A stretch of 64,000 nucleotides of DNA from Albugo candida (GCA_905220665.1 CAJNAR010000165.1:124001-188000); one strand, 5' to 3'. Counted from the stretch's first letter, positions 49,780 through 62,288 are shown. The notes: a model not told the origin generated them from the letters alone. A program made the numbers and translations.

Positions 49780-51270
49780 TCTGTGCCATTTTGGGAGAGA
49801 TGAGAAAACTGCCAGCCATAGATATATTTTTACGAGACAGGAGCACAACTTTGTACTTGAGCACAATACATATGAAGCAGTCGTAGAACGCCGCTGGATC
49901 TAATACGTCTTTTGGATTGCGTGAACTCCACTTCAAACTACCACAAGTGGAGCAGAAGTTGACTTTTTGAGCTCCAAGCGTGCCTCAAATCCACACCCTG
50001 ATTATTGCCGTATTCGTAATAGCACATAATATTGGGCAAAAGATCGAAATCGACACAGGAGGATGAATGCTTGACTGCGCACTTCAGAATTGCTATACCT
50101 TTCGCGTTCGCATTCAGATTGACCGAAATTTGGGTTTTCAAAAGTGCATGAGTTCGTTATGTCTTCAAACATGAAAAATAGTACTGGTTGGGAATGTAAC
50201 GTACGGAGAAGGAGCCAAGATTAAGGTTTAAATTAACGTCTGTGTGGTGCGATATATCTACGCGCTCCATCCAGTTTATCACACTTCGCGGAGAAACCAA
50301 AATGTTTATGTCTCCCGCCTCTGGCATGCAACCTTTGCTGGGAGCAACTTCACCGCATGTAGTGATGCATACATTCTTGTCGATAAGTTGGTTTACGAAC
50401 AAATGGAAGTGCAACATGCGGGTGTGTGGGCTCATCCCTTTGGCATTGTCCAAAACGACAACTTCATGAATGAGAGTGGTCAAGCATCTTCAGTTATCAC
50501 GTTCATCTTAAGATTCAGACAAGCGGCTATTTCAAAGCAACGAGATTGTGAAACAAGGCCTTTCATCATGTACTCGTGTAGCTTTTTTTACTCGAATGCA
50601 CGTCTGGAATCGAGTGCAAGTCGCGAAAGCGGTGCAATGAAAGATCATGTGAGATTGTGTTGTTTTTTTGGTTTGAATTAGCCAGCTGTGACTCTTTTGT
50701 AGAACGATGCGCTTTTGACGATGTCTCATCCTTGAATGAGTTGCATACGTCATTAAAAAGAATGTGTCTCGTATCTTTGCAGAATTTCGTGTCATGGCAT
50801 GAACCCTTTATATATGTTGGCATTTGAAGTTTCTATCACATAAAGATAAGAGAGACAAAATGAGTCACCATCGTTTAGAGCGTACTTTCCCATGCTTTCC
50901 GAATTGCTGCTCTTCTGCATACATATTTCGCATACTAACGCAAAGAAATTCTCAAAACTAAGAATGCACCTATATTCAAATAGCTTGTTACTCCTTCAGC
51001 GGGGTTGTCGGCAGGCATAAGGAGATTAAAGGTCACAGCGGCAGTTGCGGATACCCCGCTAATGTCTGCATTGATAATTGGCAAGTCGGAATCTTCGATA
51101 CCCGGTGTGTGACAGTGTTCGTGACCGTACCAATGAACCAAATTTGCTCGAAAATAATTTGATGGACCAATGACCCAGTATTTGAAAGATTTGGATGGAC
51201 CGGTGAGAGTCATCTCTATCACTTCCACGTGAATTTCGCCTGCGAGTAACAAACACTTGACAATTTAGAT
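49780..51270 (-). pseudogene. Paralogue 2 of the CxxC-module secreted protein
   Basis: A broken full-length relative of the 13.7-kb gene. Frames in order: 51252-50935 (CLLLAG and GPSNYFRANLV, against CLIHAG and VPNYFQANLI), 50823-50566 (FCKDTRHILFNDVCNSFKD against FCKGSSFVLPYQLCNIFKD), 50483-50157 (EVVVLDNAK and SVINWMERV against LVVLDSAEV and NIITWMERV), 50141-49938 (CVDFDLLPNIMCYYEY against CADFDLVPYDFCEYEF), and about 49.89-49.78 kb (CFICIVLKYKVVLLS against CVACFALKLKVVLVS). The start and signal peptide are lost and several phase changes are present. It proves that the two phases of the 13.7-kb gene belong together. Confidence 0.75.
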
Positions 51271-52197
51271 GCTTCGAGTGTAGTCGCGAAGATATAAAGC
51301 GACTTCAAATGCTTAGCGGAATGCCTAGATTACCATAGAAGTATGAGTAAGTCGAGGAGGATTGTTGGTTTCATCTTAGAAAACGAATAATGAAACGTGG
51401 TGAAACTACTCTTGGGTTGTTATTCCCTGCCAACTCAACATTCATCATGACATTTCTATTAGCACATACCCTTACATAGATGCTGCATGAAAAGAATTTG
51501 GTGTGTGGGAATATATGTGCTAGTATACTCAGTTACAGAACATTTGATAAATGATATTGCAAATGTATTATTTCTGACATTTGACGATTTGACTTTAAGA
51601 GGCTTCCGGAGTGAGAAAATATCACGATTACGAAGTGTATTATCCAATGCATTACTTCAAAAGGGTAGTTGAGGGAGTAGGGATATCAATCGACGACCTT
51701 GTACTTCATTTCTACTTCATTCGGCACAACAATTACGCAATGGCTATAATCGGTCCTACACCTGTATGTTCCTAGTAACTGTGTAACCTAATATATTGGA
51801 CAGCAGGTACGGGCTATTGTCGTGTAAGGCACTATCTCAGCCGCAGGAAAGTTATCCTTATAATCATCCTGATATGTCCCAAACGCTATTCTTTCTCTAA
51901 AATATGCCACTATGCACCTTATCATCCAGCCAAGCTTGTCAAAAATGGGACGTTTCTTCATGAATCCAGTCAATGAAAGCCAAATGCATATTTCAGCGCG
52001 TACCCTTCTGCTTACCTCTTTTATAAACTCCTACATTAATTTTATAAATGCTTAGTAAGCCACTTTGACAAAAGGAGGCAGATACTGTATAAAATGATAC
52101 AGTTTCAATCCATTTATTTTGGCGCTAGATATGCGCCAATGATCCAATGCTTGGCTGCAGTCGTTGAAATTCTCAGACCAAAACAAATTGCACAATT
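51271..52197. other. Intergenic, nothing recognised
   Basis: Two short overlapping frames on opposite strands (51459-51647 and 51487-51672). No motif. Ends at the left LTR of Copia 2. Confidence 0.3.
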
Positions 52198-52338
52198 TGT
52201 TGAAAAGGCACGACTATTGGTGTCTTGAGGGCGCACTAGTGATGTCAAAAATAACTATTCGAAGAAGTAATAAGACCATAACTTTAAATAAAACACTTTC
52301 TCTTTATTCCACACTGTTCAAGCAGCGCCAAACAGCAG
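52198..52338 (+). repeat. Copia 2 left LTR
   Basis: 141 bp, TGTTGAAAAGGC to CAAACAGCA. It shares CACTATTGGTGT-type and CACTGTTCAAGCA blocks with the right LTR. Confidence 0.75.
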
Positions 52339-55300
52339 GTAATGAGCCCAAGCTCCCCAGAAGACCCTCCTTCAGCTCCACCTTGCGCACAAGATAATGC
52401 CAGAAGTGTTAGTGCGGAGGCCTCTCAAGCAACTTAGAACGGGGCCTCTGACCATGGCGTAGGCCGTCTCGAGAGACTAATCGGGAACTTAATGAGCGAT
52501 ATGGAACGGGAACGCGTAGAGCTTACTCAACTGCATCCCACGGAATCAAGATCTCGCATGGAGAGTGGTTCGAGCGTCTTCTTGGATGCCCGACGACAAC
52601 GGACCAGAGCTGACTCGCTCAGTAAATCCATGGTGGTCCAGATGCCGTTTGCTTCAACGCAACCCCGATTGCAGCAGCTGTATTTCTTCCGGATTGTGCA
52701 GACTACGGAGCAAGTGAAGATGCAGCCAGGGTAGTAATTCTTTCCTCAGAAGATCTTTGGGATTAAGATGCCAGCCGTATCAAGTATATGAAGCTACCAA
52801 TTAGGTGGTTATACAGAGGACTTGGAGATGGATTGAAAGACTGGGCGTTGCATTTCCTGGACGAACTTCGTGTAGAACACCAACTCAGTGGAGGAGAAGG
52901 ACCTGAAGAGATCAAGATGAGGACTCTTATACGATATGTTGATGGTATTGCAAGAAAAACTTCGACAAGACGAGAGGAACCTGGGCATGAGACATACCAA
53001 CGGGGGAACATCTGACGTACAAGATGTTGGAGGTCTACGACAGAGAAGTTTCTGTGGATCAAGCCACGCGGTTGATGCGAGCGCGTAAAAAAAATAAGCG
53101 CTCGTGGACGAAACACTTCCAGTACTTGTTTGCCGTTGCAAGTTCGGCAAATTTTCCAGACGGCTCCGTTCTGCAGTACATTTGCGATGGGGCAGCGACG
53201 GAGGTGAAAAGAGTCATGCAGACTAGGCTCGATCCACTTCGCACTGAGCATCTCAAGCAGGCATTGGAGATGACACATTTTGCCGCGATATTCGAGCATG
53301 CTACTAGCGCAAATATGGTTAGTGTGGGAAGACGACCTTCTGGAACTCGTATAATTTTCGGAGTTTGGACACTGTAGCAAAGGCACTGACGTATGGAGAT
53401 GGGAAGCAATGTTGGAGTTGCAACAAGGTCGTTCATATCAAGCGAGAATGTCCAAAAACCTCAAGCAGAAACCAATGACCGCTCGCTTTGTGTGTCAGAG
53501 ACATTCCAAGTGGTCAACATCTGACCTGGATTTCGAGCAGTGGTGCCAGTAGCCTCCTGGTGATGGACGACACCATTCTTGTCAATGTGGTAGATTGCTC
53601 CGACGAGTGCAACGTTGCATCTGGACAGTCAATTAATGTCACGAAGATTGTTCTAGTAACGTGAAGTGCTACCGTGGATGTGATAGTGCAGGCGGTCACT
53701 TTAACTGAAGTCTATTACTGTGAAGACCTTGCATAAAATTTGGTTTCATACTGCATTCTTGAAGAAAAAAGAGTTTTTCTGAGCTACGAATACGGGAGAC
53801 GTTACTTGAAGCGTGTCAGTGACGGAGAAGGAGTTTTTGAAGTCGAAAAGGAAAACAGTGTGCTTGCCGTGAGCACTCAAAGTGAAAGAGCGTCATCTAC
53901 CAGGATCGAGATTGCACCTGCTGCTCTGCGGAATGCTAGTTCCGAACTTGACACTATTAGTCGAGTGAGATGTACGCTACTGTAGCTACACAATCGTCTT
54001 GGACATCTCAAGTACGACACGGTCGAAAAAATGGCCGACAGCTCAGGCTTGCGATTTGAGCAAGTCGACCAAACTCGACCAAAGTGTTAAAATGTGCTCA
54101 AGTCAAGCAGGCGAAGAATTCACAGTACAAGAAGGATACTGGCGCACATTCCTCAATTGATCGAATTGGTGGAGTTATCTGCAGTGATCTTAAAGGTCCA
54201 ATGGCGCCGCTGGATCTAAATCGAAACCGAAATATGATCAACTTTGTTGATCACGCGTCGAACTTCTGTAGAGTGTTTGCTGCGCGGAACAAGGACCTCG
54301 CTGCGCAGATATTTCAGTAGTTTTTCCCCTTTTTTGAAAGAAATTTAAATTGCAAGGTCCCCTTTTTAGGACAGATCGCGGTAATGAATGTCGCGAAGTC
54401 GATCTGTTTTGCAAGTCGCCTGGGGTGATCAGACAAGTAAGCGAGGCTAAAAACCAAGCATCCAACGCAAAGGCATAGCCCATGCATAGAACTGTGCTAA
54501 ATATGGCTTGATGCATGATGTTCGCAAGTGGGCTTACGTTGCATTTATGGGGTGATACAGTGCAGTATGCCGCGTATGTGTTAAATCGCAGCCCAAGAAG
54601 CTCGAATTTAAATCAAGCATCACCGCTTGAGATATTGACCGAGAAGAAACCCAGCATTTCTGACATAGTGGTGATTGGAAGTCCATGTACTGTGTACCGT
54701 GATCCGGGACGAGAAGCGTGGAGGCTGCGGGCTAAGATTAGGTTCATTGCAGGGAAGCAGGATGAGACTAAAGGGTTTAAAGGGTTCTTCCTCACGAGAA
54801 GTCGGTCGTGACAACGCAACACGTCAAGTTTGTAGAAACGATGGGAGTTGAAGAAAATCGGCATTTACAGGAGCATCTACATCGAAAAGATTTATCTTTG
54901 GATGCCAACAAAAAAAAGAGGATGTCGCGTAGCGGAAGCAGCAACAAGCGAGCGGACAAAAGGTTTCAGGATTGGAACCGGGGAGGAAAGGTACTTTTAA
55001 TTTAAAACAACTGGAAGTCATAATGCTGATCATGGAGGAGAGAAGAAAGAAAACTGGAAGGCGAATGACTACTCGGAATATGGGCGCGAAACACGTTCTG
55101 GTGGCGATGGTTGGTGTGGTAAAGGATCTGACTACATATCTAGAAGCGATACAGTCTGCAAAGGTGGAGAAGTGACGTGATGCGATGCACTCAGAGATTG
55201 ATTTCTTGAAGGCAAACGGTAAATGGAAGCTGATAATTTGTCGGCCTGGTCAGAATCTACTTCATTCCGAGTACACTTCAAGACCAAGAAGCACTCAGAT

Positions 55301-56714
55301 GGAACTGTTGAGATATTTACCGCGAGACTTGTGGAGTGCGGTAACGAGTCGCCATAAGGAGTGGATTACACATTAACATTTAGAGCTGTGATGGAAATTA
55401 AGGCTGCAAAAGCCGTTCTATCTCTTGCACGGGTATGGAGAGTACCATGTCGACATCGCGATTTCCCGAATGCTTGCATCAAAGCAGAGAAAGAGGAAGA
55501 CCTTGAATTCTTCCTTCACGTGCTACAGGATGTGAAGCGGATGAATTGAGCGCTCTGGGCACTAGTGACAAGAGCAAGATGGTGTTGAGACTTCGAAAAA
55601 GCCTGCATGGAATTACACAAGCCGAACGCTTGTGGGCACAATTGCTACAAGCTACGATACTCAAGATCGAATTTGCCAGTGTCATATGGACAGTTATTTA
55701 TACAAAAAAGGTGGCGGGATTATGACCACTCTAGTGAGCGTCTACGAGAACGACTTGTTGGTTACCGGAACAAGCGTCACCGAAGTGGACCAATTTTTGA
55801 AGGACACGTGTATGGTTGAAGTGAAAGACCTCGGTGAAGTGACTAAGTTCTGAGTAAGAGACGACATCAAGGACGGTTATCATCTTGAATAAGCGCAGAG
55901 TATTCACGAAATTCCCACTGATTTTCATTTGAAGTAGACTCATTCGATGCGTACACCTATTGGCGAGGAACAAGACTAGGAGGATGAGGGTGATTTATTA
56001 CCAAATGGCGGTGAAGGGACGATTGAGCGCCCCACAGTAAAGATGTGCCAGTTAAGATTGGAAGTCTGATATGGCTGGCTTGTTGTACGAGATCGGACAT
56101 TTCATTCTCTGTGCATCGAGCCAACCGACGTGCGCAAGAGCCGAGAGACTGTGGCTGGTGGTGGACTTAGAGGATCCTTCGCTTTATCGAGGTTACGATT
56201 GAGCAAAAGTCTCAACTAAAGGGAATGGCAACAGATGATGAACCGCCAACGATCATTCTGGAAAGCTATAGTGGCACAGATTACGCAGGGAATCGTACGG
56301 TCGAAAATCGGTCAGGTGAGGTGCCATCTTTCTTAACGAAATGATGGTCGGACAAATGTGCCGCGAAGAAGTAAGCGTCGCTCTATTTACGATGAAAGCC
56401 GCGTTCGTGCAAGCTTCACTGGTAGCAACTGATCTTTAGGACTGAAGGATCTGCTAGGAGATTGGTTTGCGCGTGGTTGAGCCGATGGTGATGCACGTGA
56501 TAATAAACCTGCGATAAAAGATATTCAAGGAGAAGACAGAGCAGTAAGGGCGAAGCATATCACGATGAGACTTAAGTTTATCAAGGATAACAGTCAGAAT
56601 GAAGTGATCAAGGTGGACGAATATGAGTCGCGTTCTATGGGAGTTGACATTCTCACCAAGACGTTTGCCGCACCACGGCTGAACGAGGTGCGCAAGCTGG
56701 TCTCCCTCATGTGA
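52339..56714 (+). pseudogene. Copia 2 gag-pol
   Basis: Gag frames (52788-53015, 53024-53377) end in a zinc knuckle CWSCNKVVHIKRECPK near 53.41-53.46 kb. The protease site at about 53.53-53.55 kb reads SSGAS, so the catalytic Asp of DSGAS is lost. The pre-integrase LHNRLGHLKYDTVEKM lies at about 54.0 kb, then GGVICSDLKGP and NFVDHASNF (54084-54320). The reverse transcriptase starts near 55.36 kb, but the YVDD site at 55743 reads YENDLL. The RNase H end has DNKPAIKD, RAKHITMRLKFIKD and DILTKTFAAPRLNEVR before the stop at 56.71 kb. Two catalytic changes plus stops show inactivity. Confidence 0.85.
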
Positions 56715-56732
56715 CGACATCTCGGGAAGGAG

Positions 56733-56847
56733 TGTTCAAAAGGCAAGACTATTGGTGTGGAAAAGGCGCGACTAGTGATGCGACTAGCTTCAAATAGAAC
56801 AGTCTCTCATCTACTCTACACTGTTCAAGCACTACGGACAAACAACA
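56733..56847 (+). repeat. Copia 2 right LTR
   Basis: 115 bp, TGTTCAAAAGGC to AAACAACA. Shorter than the left LTR because of internal deletions. Confidence 0.75.
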
Positions 56848-56852
56848 GAATT

Positions 56853-57635
56853 GCCGAAAAGCAAAGTGCAATCGTTCTGTTTGTCTCTCAAGCACTCTGT
56901 CGAATGCATAGGGAGAAAAATCGAACATAATTCGATATCGTTTCGCTGCTCACCTGAGCGAGAATGATTGGTTCGGGACTGATGATGAATGCTGCGGAGA
57001 CTCCCATATTCGATAAACACGACAGCGATACTAACATTACCATTTTGATTGGTGTACCCCTTTGAAAACACTGATGCAGCTCCTCCGTCTTTGTATGTCG
57101 AGTGATCACTACGCGGTAAAAATGGTCGATTGTTGTTCGGTATAAACGTCGATACACTTCACGAAGAGTGAGAAACACTCGTAACGCAGGTCGCATTGAC
57201 TTTTCATCGCATTCATTTGCGATTGTTTCGACCTGATTTACCTGACGAATGAGGAAACGTGACGAGATGATAGAGGATGCTCTAGAAAATGACATAATAT
57301 TCTCAATCACTTGTAAGCAGTCACATGTTCAAACGCTTCGATTAACGCAAGTCGCGTTTTGCTTCCAGTGATAGACAATTCTGTTCTTGATAGAGAGTTC
57401 TCGACACCATTCTAGATTAGTGCTATGACTTTTTGGTGACAAAAAAAAACGAATTCTATGCATAGATATGCGTGCTTTAGGCATCATTGAATTTCAGCAT
57501 TAGCCGGATTATTGGCAAACGCCTAGATTTAAAATATTAGCATTTGAGAAAGCGAGCCTGAACACATTTGAGAAAATAAACAACTACTGATCAGTGTTCG
57601 CTAACGCGTCCTGCAGGTGATACTAGTTGCAATAA
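56853..57635. other. Intergenic, unrecognised frame
   Basis: A minus-strand frame 57310-56888 of about 140 residues is the only long one. It is basic in its first half and hydrophobic near the end. I recognise no motif. Confidence 0.25.
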
Positions 57636-57653
57636 CTAGACATTTCAGTTACT

Positions 57654-57894
57654 TTGTCAAGGATTTCATTACACTGTTTATCTGGTTCTTTAACTACCTT
57701 CCTTATCCTATCATGAGCCCCTGACCGTGTGAATATCACTTAAGTCTGACTTCAAACCTAGGGAGGCAGATATTTCCAAGCTTATTGCTTGGGTGGGCTC
57801 AAACCGCTGCCCACACTGCCGAGGATCGAACTAACGACCTCCGGCAGGGGGTCCGTGCGCTCAAGTGCTTAACTGACTGAACTGGGTACGGACC
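57654..57894 (-). mobile_element. tRNA-derived SINE, second copy
   Basis: The reverse complement matches 24876-25118 over its full length with few differences, including box B-like GTTCGATCC and the tail AAACAGTGTAATGAAATCC. It is bounded by perfect 18-bp direct repeats CTAGACATTTCAGTTACT (57636-57653 and 57895-57912). Box A has changed more than in the first copy, which suggests an older insertion. Confidence 0.85.
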
Positions 57895-57912
57895 CTAGAC
57901 ATTTCAGTTACT

Positions 57913-58964
57913 GCAATACACGCAACGAGATGTTGAATAATCCCAATTAAACCTTGTTGTTATTGTGTAAGACATAAATAAATAGATGGATTTTAGATGT
58001 GAATAAATTCTGGTTTGTAAAACCTTTTGCAATGTGATATTTTGAAGATTGCCTTCGGATCACTAAATCTGTTTGTTTTACAACTACACTTATATTTTCC
58101 AGTCGTTGCGCATCAGATGTTTCGCAATGATCGATTCATCTTCCACAAAGCTTGAAGTTATTTATTTGAATGTAGTGTGATTGGTTCGGTATGTATGTCT
58201 TACTACCTATTTCAAAGATGGGGCACATTGTTTCATGGGTCACAATACACGTCCACTTATCTGCAGTGGAAGAATTGACTCAAGTGATGGACGTAAGGAG
58301 TGTCAAACGAGACTTTATTACCATGGGAAAGTATAGTAATTTTATAAATTGTTTCAAAGTGACTGTAATGAGATATATCTGTTTCGTCCACTATTTCGTC
58401 ACGGCCATATCTCGAGAAAAGATTTGGTATAAATACGAAGCTGACTGAATGTAAATTTTCTCCAGCATCGTCGAAAATAGAGTGTGAGTATAACAACTCT
58501 GTTCAAAATTATTTGATCACGAGACGCCTACTCGTTGGCCAGAAGCTTGATATTTTTTGATCGAGAATAATTTTGTCCGTATGATTATTCTCACAGATCC
58601 TTATGGACAGGCATAGATCACTCTATATTAGTAATATGGCAATTGGCACTGGCGTTATTCTAACCACACAATAAAATTAATTCCTGGCTAGGTACTCAAA
58701 AACATTCATGATTAACAAAAAAAAATATTTTAACGTAGTATTTAGCACGCGACGGATTTCGTATTTTCAAGCATGCCCCTTTCCGTGAATCTACTTTCTC
58801 GCTGAACATGTGGGGACAGTCTTTCTTCTTATGAACAATGATTTAATATCATGTAGGAATTTCAGCGTATGTTGCCTCTTTCTACAACGTCGGAACGCTG
58901 AGTTGTTCAACTCTATGCTATAACAGGAATTATCAAGTATCGTTGGACATCAAAATATGGTCTG
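57913..58964. other. Intergenic, nothing recognised
   Basis: A plus-strand frame 58191-58448 has no recognisable motif. AT-rich sequence leads to the third DDE relic. Confidence 0.3.
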
Positions 58965-60480
58965 TTGTTTGAATCGCAAGGTCAATATTCAAAAAGAAGC
59001 GAGATGTTGATAGATCTTGATATCAAGAGGGAGTGTTTGTCATGGATTAGAAGGAGGAGTCGCAATGAAAGATCGCTCAAAGAGCTTCATATTGTACTTC
59101 AAAACAGCATTTTCTCAAATGCCGTTGGAGAGAAGGAGCAGAAGACCAGCTACTTGACAGTGGTGAAGTACTCGAAATCTGGGGATTCAAAAAAGAAGAA
59201 AATGAAAAAGCAGCTGTATATGGACGGTCATGAGAGGAAGGATGTAGAGAATTATAGAGAGTGTTGGTCAAAGAGGATGATTAAGTATAAAAATAAGATG
59301 GATGAGTTGACTGGAGAGGGGATGGATGTGTTGGTGGAGGACAAAGTGGAAGTGTGGGAGAACAAGCATGTGCATGTGACGCATAGTAAGTCTACCTTTT
59401 GCAGCAACGATGGAAAAGATGAGTTCTGGGTAGAGGAAGGCGACACTTGAAGTAGGAAGAAAGGAACAGGAGATTCAATCATAATCATTCTTCCAAATCC
59501 TTACCACTTTTACATTTGTTAATAGCTGTACCCGTGCCATGGGTCCACTTAAAGTCACTGATCATCAATCGAGGGAGAATGACTCCTTTCACCATCATAC
59601 AGAGAGATCATCAAGGCAGGCAAGAACAGAAATGGATGGTGGAAAAGTGAAGACATGGTGAGGCAACTCAAGGAGAAGGCCTTCCCAATCCCCAACATTC
59701 TTCATCTAGGATGTATAGTTGAGATTTTCAAATGTCTTGTTTCACATTTCTAGTTGGAACTGAAGATTGACTTTTTCTTTCCCAGGACTGTTTTCTTTCG
59801 ACCAATCCTTTAAGCATCAGCCGTTTTCTCTCAACGCTCTGATGGCTGGCAGGGTAACTCTTCAAGCCCAAGAAGGAGAAGACATTCCAGTACAAGAGGA
59901 ATGGTACATCATCGATTACCAAAAAATCTGGCAATCCATGTATTTCACCCGCAATAAAGAGATTTACTGTAAGGACATCGAGATGGTAAGCATTCTTCCC
60001 TGTGCTTTCAAGATCTCACTGATGCTATCTCACCACTAACTCTGATCTCTCACAGGTTCTGAAGGAAATGGAGTTTTTTTTGGCCTCCTCCCAACGTGAA
60101 TAGGAATCTGGATTGCCATTCTAAGGCATTGCCTTCTTCAAATGACTGCTGCTGAAGGGATGCCGTGATGGCCCAGCTCGATTTTGCTGACCAGAAGTCA
60201 ATCTTAATGATGGAGGTAGCGCAGGAAGGACACATTCTGATTATTACCCTAAATTTTAATGTGAGCGCAAGCTCATCGAGAGGTACTATGGAGCCGCCAA
60301 GAGAGCAGCGTAGGACCAATGTAATTATAATATCACCTCGCTTTGGAAGAGGCTCTCTGGTATCCTTGATGGATTGGGCATGAAGGAGATTCGGAAACGC
60401 TCGAACATCCTGGCGATACATTGAAATGTATATCAAAGGCAAGGATGGCGCTGAGGCAGAGAAGGTTGAGAGTTAGAGAC
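58965..60480 (+). pseudogene. DDE-superfamily transposase relic, copy 3
   Basis: The first 161-residue frame (58965-59450) is continuous. It has a basic KKKKMKKQ stretch, then LYMDGHERKDVENYRECW and VTHSKSTFCSNDGKDEFW (Asp and Glu of the family's HDExTF changed to Ser and Lys). Downstream parts are in other phases. 59986-60055 looks like a real spliceosomal intron: GTAAGC at the 5' side, CTAAC at 60036-60040 as branch site, CACAG at the 3' side, 70 bp. The terminal part has CERKLIERYYGAAKRAA at about 60.27 kb, the family's CELNxIExxWGxxK segment. It ends about 50 bp before the inverted-repeat arm at 60530. Confidence 0.75.
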
Positions 60481-60529
60481 GGTAGATGAAATCGCACCGA
60501 CGTCTACGAGTCAGCGATTGATTTCTGCA

Positions 60530-60994
60530 GACATATCGATGTGCTGCCAGGTGTTTGAGCTTTTCTTTGGATTTTCTTATGACTCTGCCATACGTACATC
60601 GCCATTTCTCGTTTGTTTCTATACATCCCATGCTCTATTTTCTCTCCTCCCAGGCCAAAAAAGGTACATAGAAATTCTTCTTTTGTTTCAATAACTTGCC
60701 TGCTTTATCTCCATACATTCCATCCACGAAAAGAACAGTTGCACAGCGTACGACTTTTCACAAGGGACGTTTCTAATCATGTCGACCTTGAGAAAAGCAC
60801 CATGTAAAAAGGCTCAAACGTTCAGGCGTATAAGCACCATGTAAAAAACAGATATGCACAATCTGCTTGCAACAAAATGTTTCGCACTTCGGAGCTATTG
60901 TTTGGTGCAAAAAAATTGACAAAGTTTCTCAATCCAGGTGTCTGATACACTTTAACCTTCGTCAAACAATTGTTGGTTCTACGAGAGTTGCACC
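60530..60994 (+). repeat. Left arm of 465-bp inverted repeat
   Basis: This arm and the reverse complement of 63536-64000 agree at every base I compared; the lengths are equal, with no gap. Divergence begins sharply after GAGAGTTGCACC (60994). The outer limit is set by the window end at 64000, so the arm may extend leftwards toward or into the DDE relic. It holds only a short frame (60613-60807) that is repeated in the other arm. Confidence 0.95.
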
Positions 60995-62288
60995 ATAGAC
61001 CCCTGGTCTGTGTCGAAATGTCGATTTGAACCATTCCGTTGAAGATGAAAAGGCTGCAAAAGGCTCTTTTTTGACTTGTATGTATTAGATTGGCGCCTTA
61101 GGTTGTAGCCGGCAGATTGAGAAGTTGACGATCATTTTATTCACATAACGGTTGCGTTTGAAAAAAAACACGGTTTAGCTCCGTAGTTTTGCGAGAGAGA
61201 ATATATTTGAAAAAAAGAAAAAAGAAAGTAGCCGTAGCCAATAAAACCACATTGCATGTTTATGACTATCCTTAATGTACATCATGTCTACATAATTCCT
61301 TCTACTATTTGTTTATGTCAACCAATCAGAGCGAGGACTATGGCCACTTATGTATGCTATAACGTTTGGCAGAATAATAAGAACTCATTCAGATTGTGAG
61401 CCCTGCACATGATCCGTATCTACTTCCTGCAGGGCGTCCCTCTCAATAGATTTGGAGTCGCTTTAATCCTAACTAGGTTACGTCATATATTCTCAGTCGA
61501 GAGTCTTATAAAATGTGCAACGATTTCTTTGCCCACAATTCCTTGTAATCTCATCTTATCATGTTTATATGAATATCTCCACTCTCAAGACCACTTTGAT
61601 GCAGCATGTCTAGAGTTCTATAAATTGCGAAGTAATGATGGATCGATATAGCTTCAAGAGTATCCCTTACTTTACTATCTGCTTTATAGAAAGCAATTCA
61701 TTTCACAAGCTGACAGCAACCTGTATCCTTGGTTTTGCCATTGCGATTTTGCTTTTTACGCGCGTAACATGTCACGAGACATTGCATTCATTTAACGATG
61801 TTATGGACGAGAGTTTGCTAGATGAAATTTACTACTTAATAAAGAAGAAAGATACGCAAGACTGTGGGAGACCCTGTTCGACGTGACAAACGATTTGGCT
61901 CCGAATATGCTTTTGTGCTATCAGATTAGATACATGCATTCGCGTTTAAACCAGAATATTCCAAACACGTCTTTAATTAGATAGCATTAAATCGGGAGCT
62001 GTGACGGTGGACGAGTATGAAAGCATGATAACGTTGAGTACCCTTATATAAAAAAAAGACTGAATATACTTTATTGTACGAAACCTGCATGGTTATCCCT
62101 TGGAAAAGGACGACAAGAAGAGACGAAGCGAAGGATCATGTTAATGATGCTATTAGATCATTAGGAAGTAAGGCAAGATAATACATGCGCAAATATACCG
62201 CATCATTAGCACATGCTCATGTGAGCAAATGGCAATATGGAGCGAAAGATTTAGCTATCGCCGAGCTGAAGAAGGCAGCAAAGAAGTA
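60995..62288. other. Interior of the inverted repeat, left part
   Basis: Contains a plus-strand frame 61409-61651 and the hydrophobic frame at 61635-61886 listed separately. A plus-strand frame 62185-62400 overlaps the secreted-family relic on the other strand, and I do not know which strand is real there. No transposase motif. Confidence 0.3.
61635..61886 (+). CDS. Possible small secreted or membrane-anchored peptide
   Basis: 83 codons from a true ATG. Residues about 27-46 form a hydrophobic stretch (TATCILGFAIAILLFTRVTC), then HETLHSFNDVMDESLLDEI, acidic and hydrophilic, and two cysteines near the end. The n-region before the hydrophobic core is long for a signal peptide, so the real start may lie further in or be lost. 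A TTCATTTCACA at 61697-61707 matches the oomycete Inr core TCATTYYNCA, but it lies inside this frame. The reading is uncertain. Confidence 0.25.
   Translation: MMDRYSFKSIPYFTICFIESNSFHKLTATCILGFAIAILLFTRVTCHETLHSFNDVMDESLLDEIYYLIKKKDTQDCGRPCST

Larger units (their letters stand above)
52198..56847 (+). mobile_element. Copia LTR retrotransposon 2
   Basis: A 4.65-kb element. The left LTR 52198-52338 starts TGTTGAAAAGG and the right LTR 56733-56847 starts TGTTCAAAAGG; both end in CA. A primer-binding-like GGTAATGAGCCC follows the left LTR, and a purine tract GGGAAGGAG precedes the right one. The flanks CAATT (52193-52197) and GAATT (56848-56852) are a plausible target duplication with one mismatch. 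The LTRs have diverged by substitutions and deletions more than those of Copia 1, so this copy is probably older. Confidence 0.85.
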
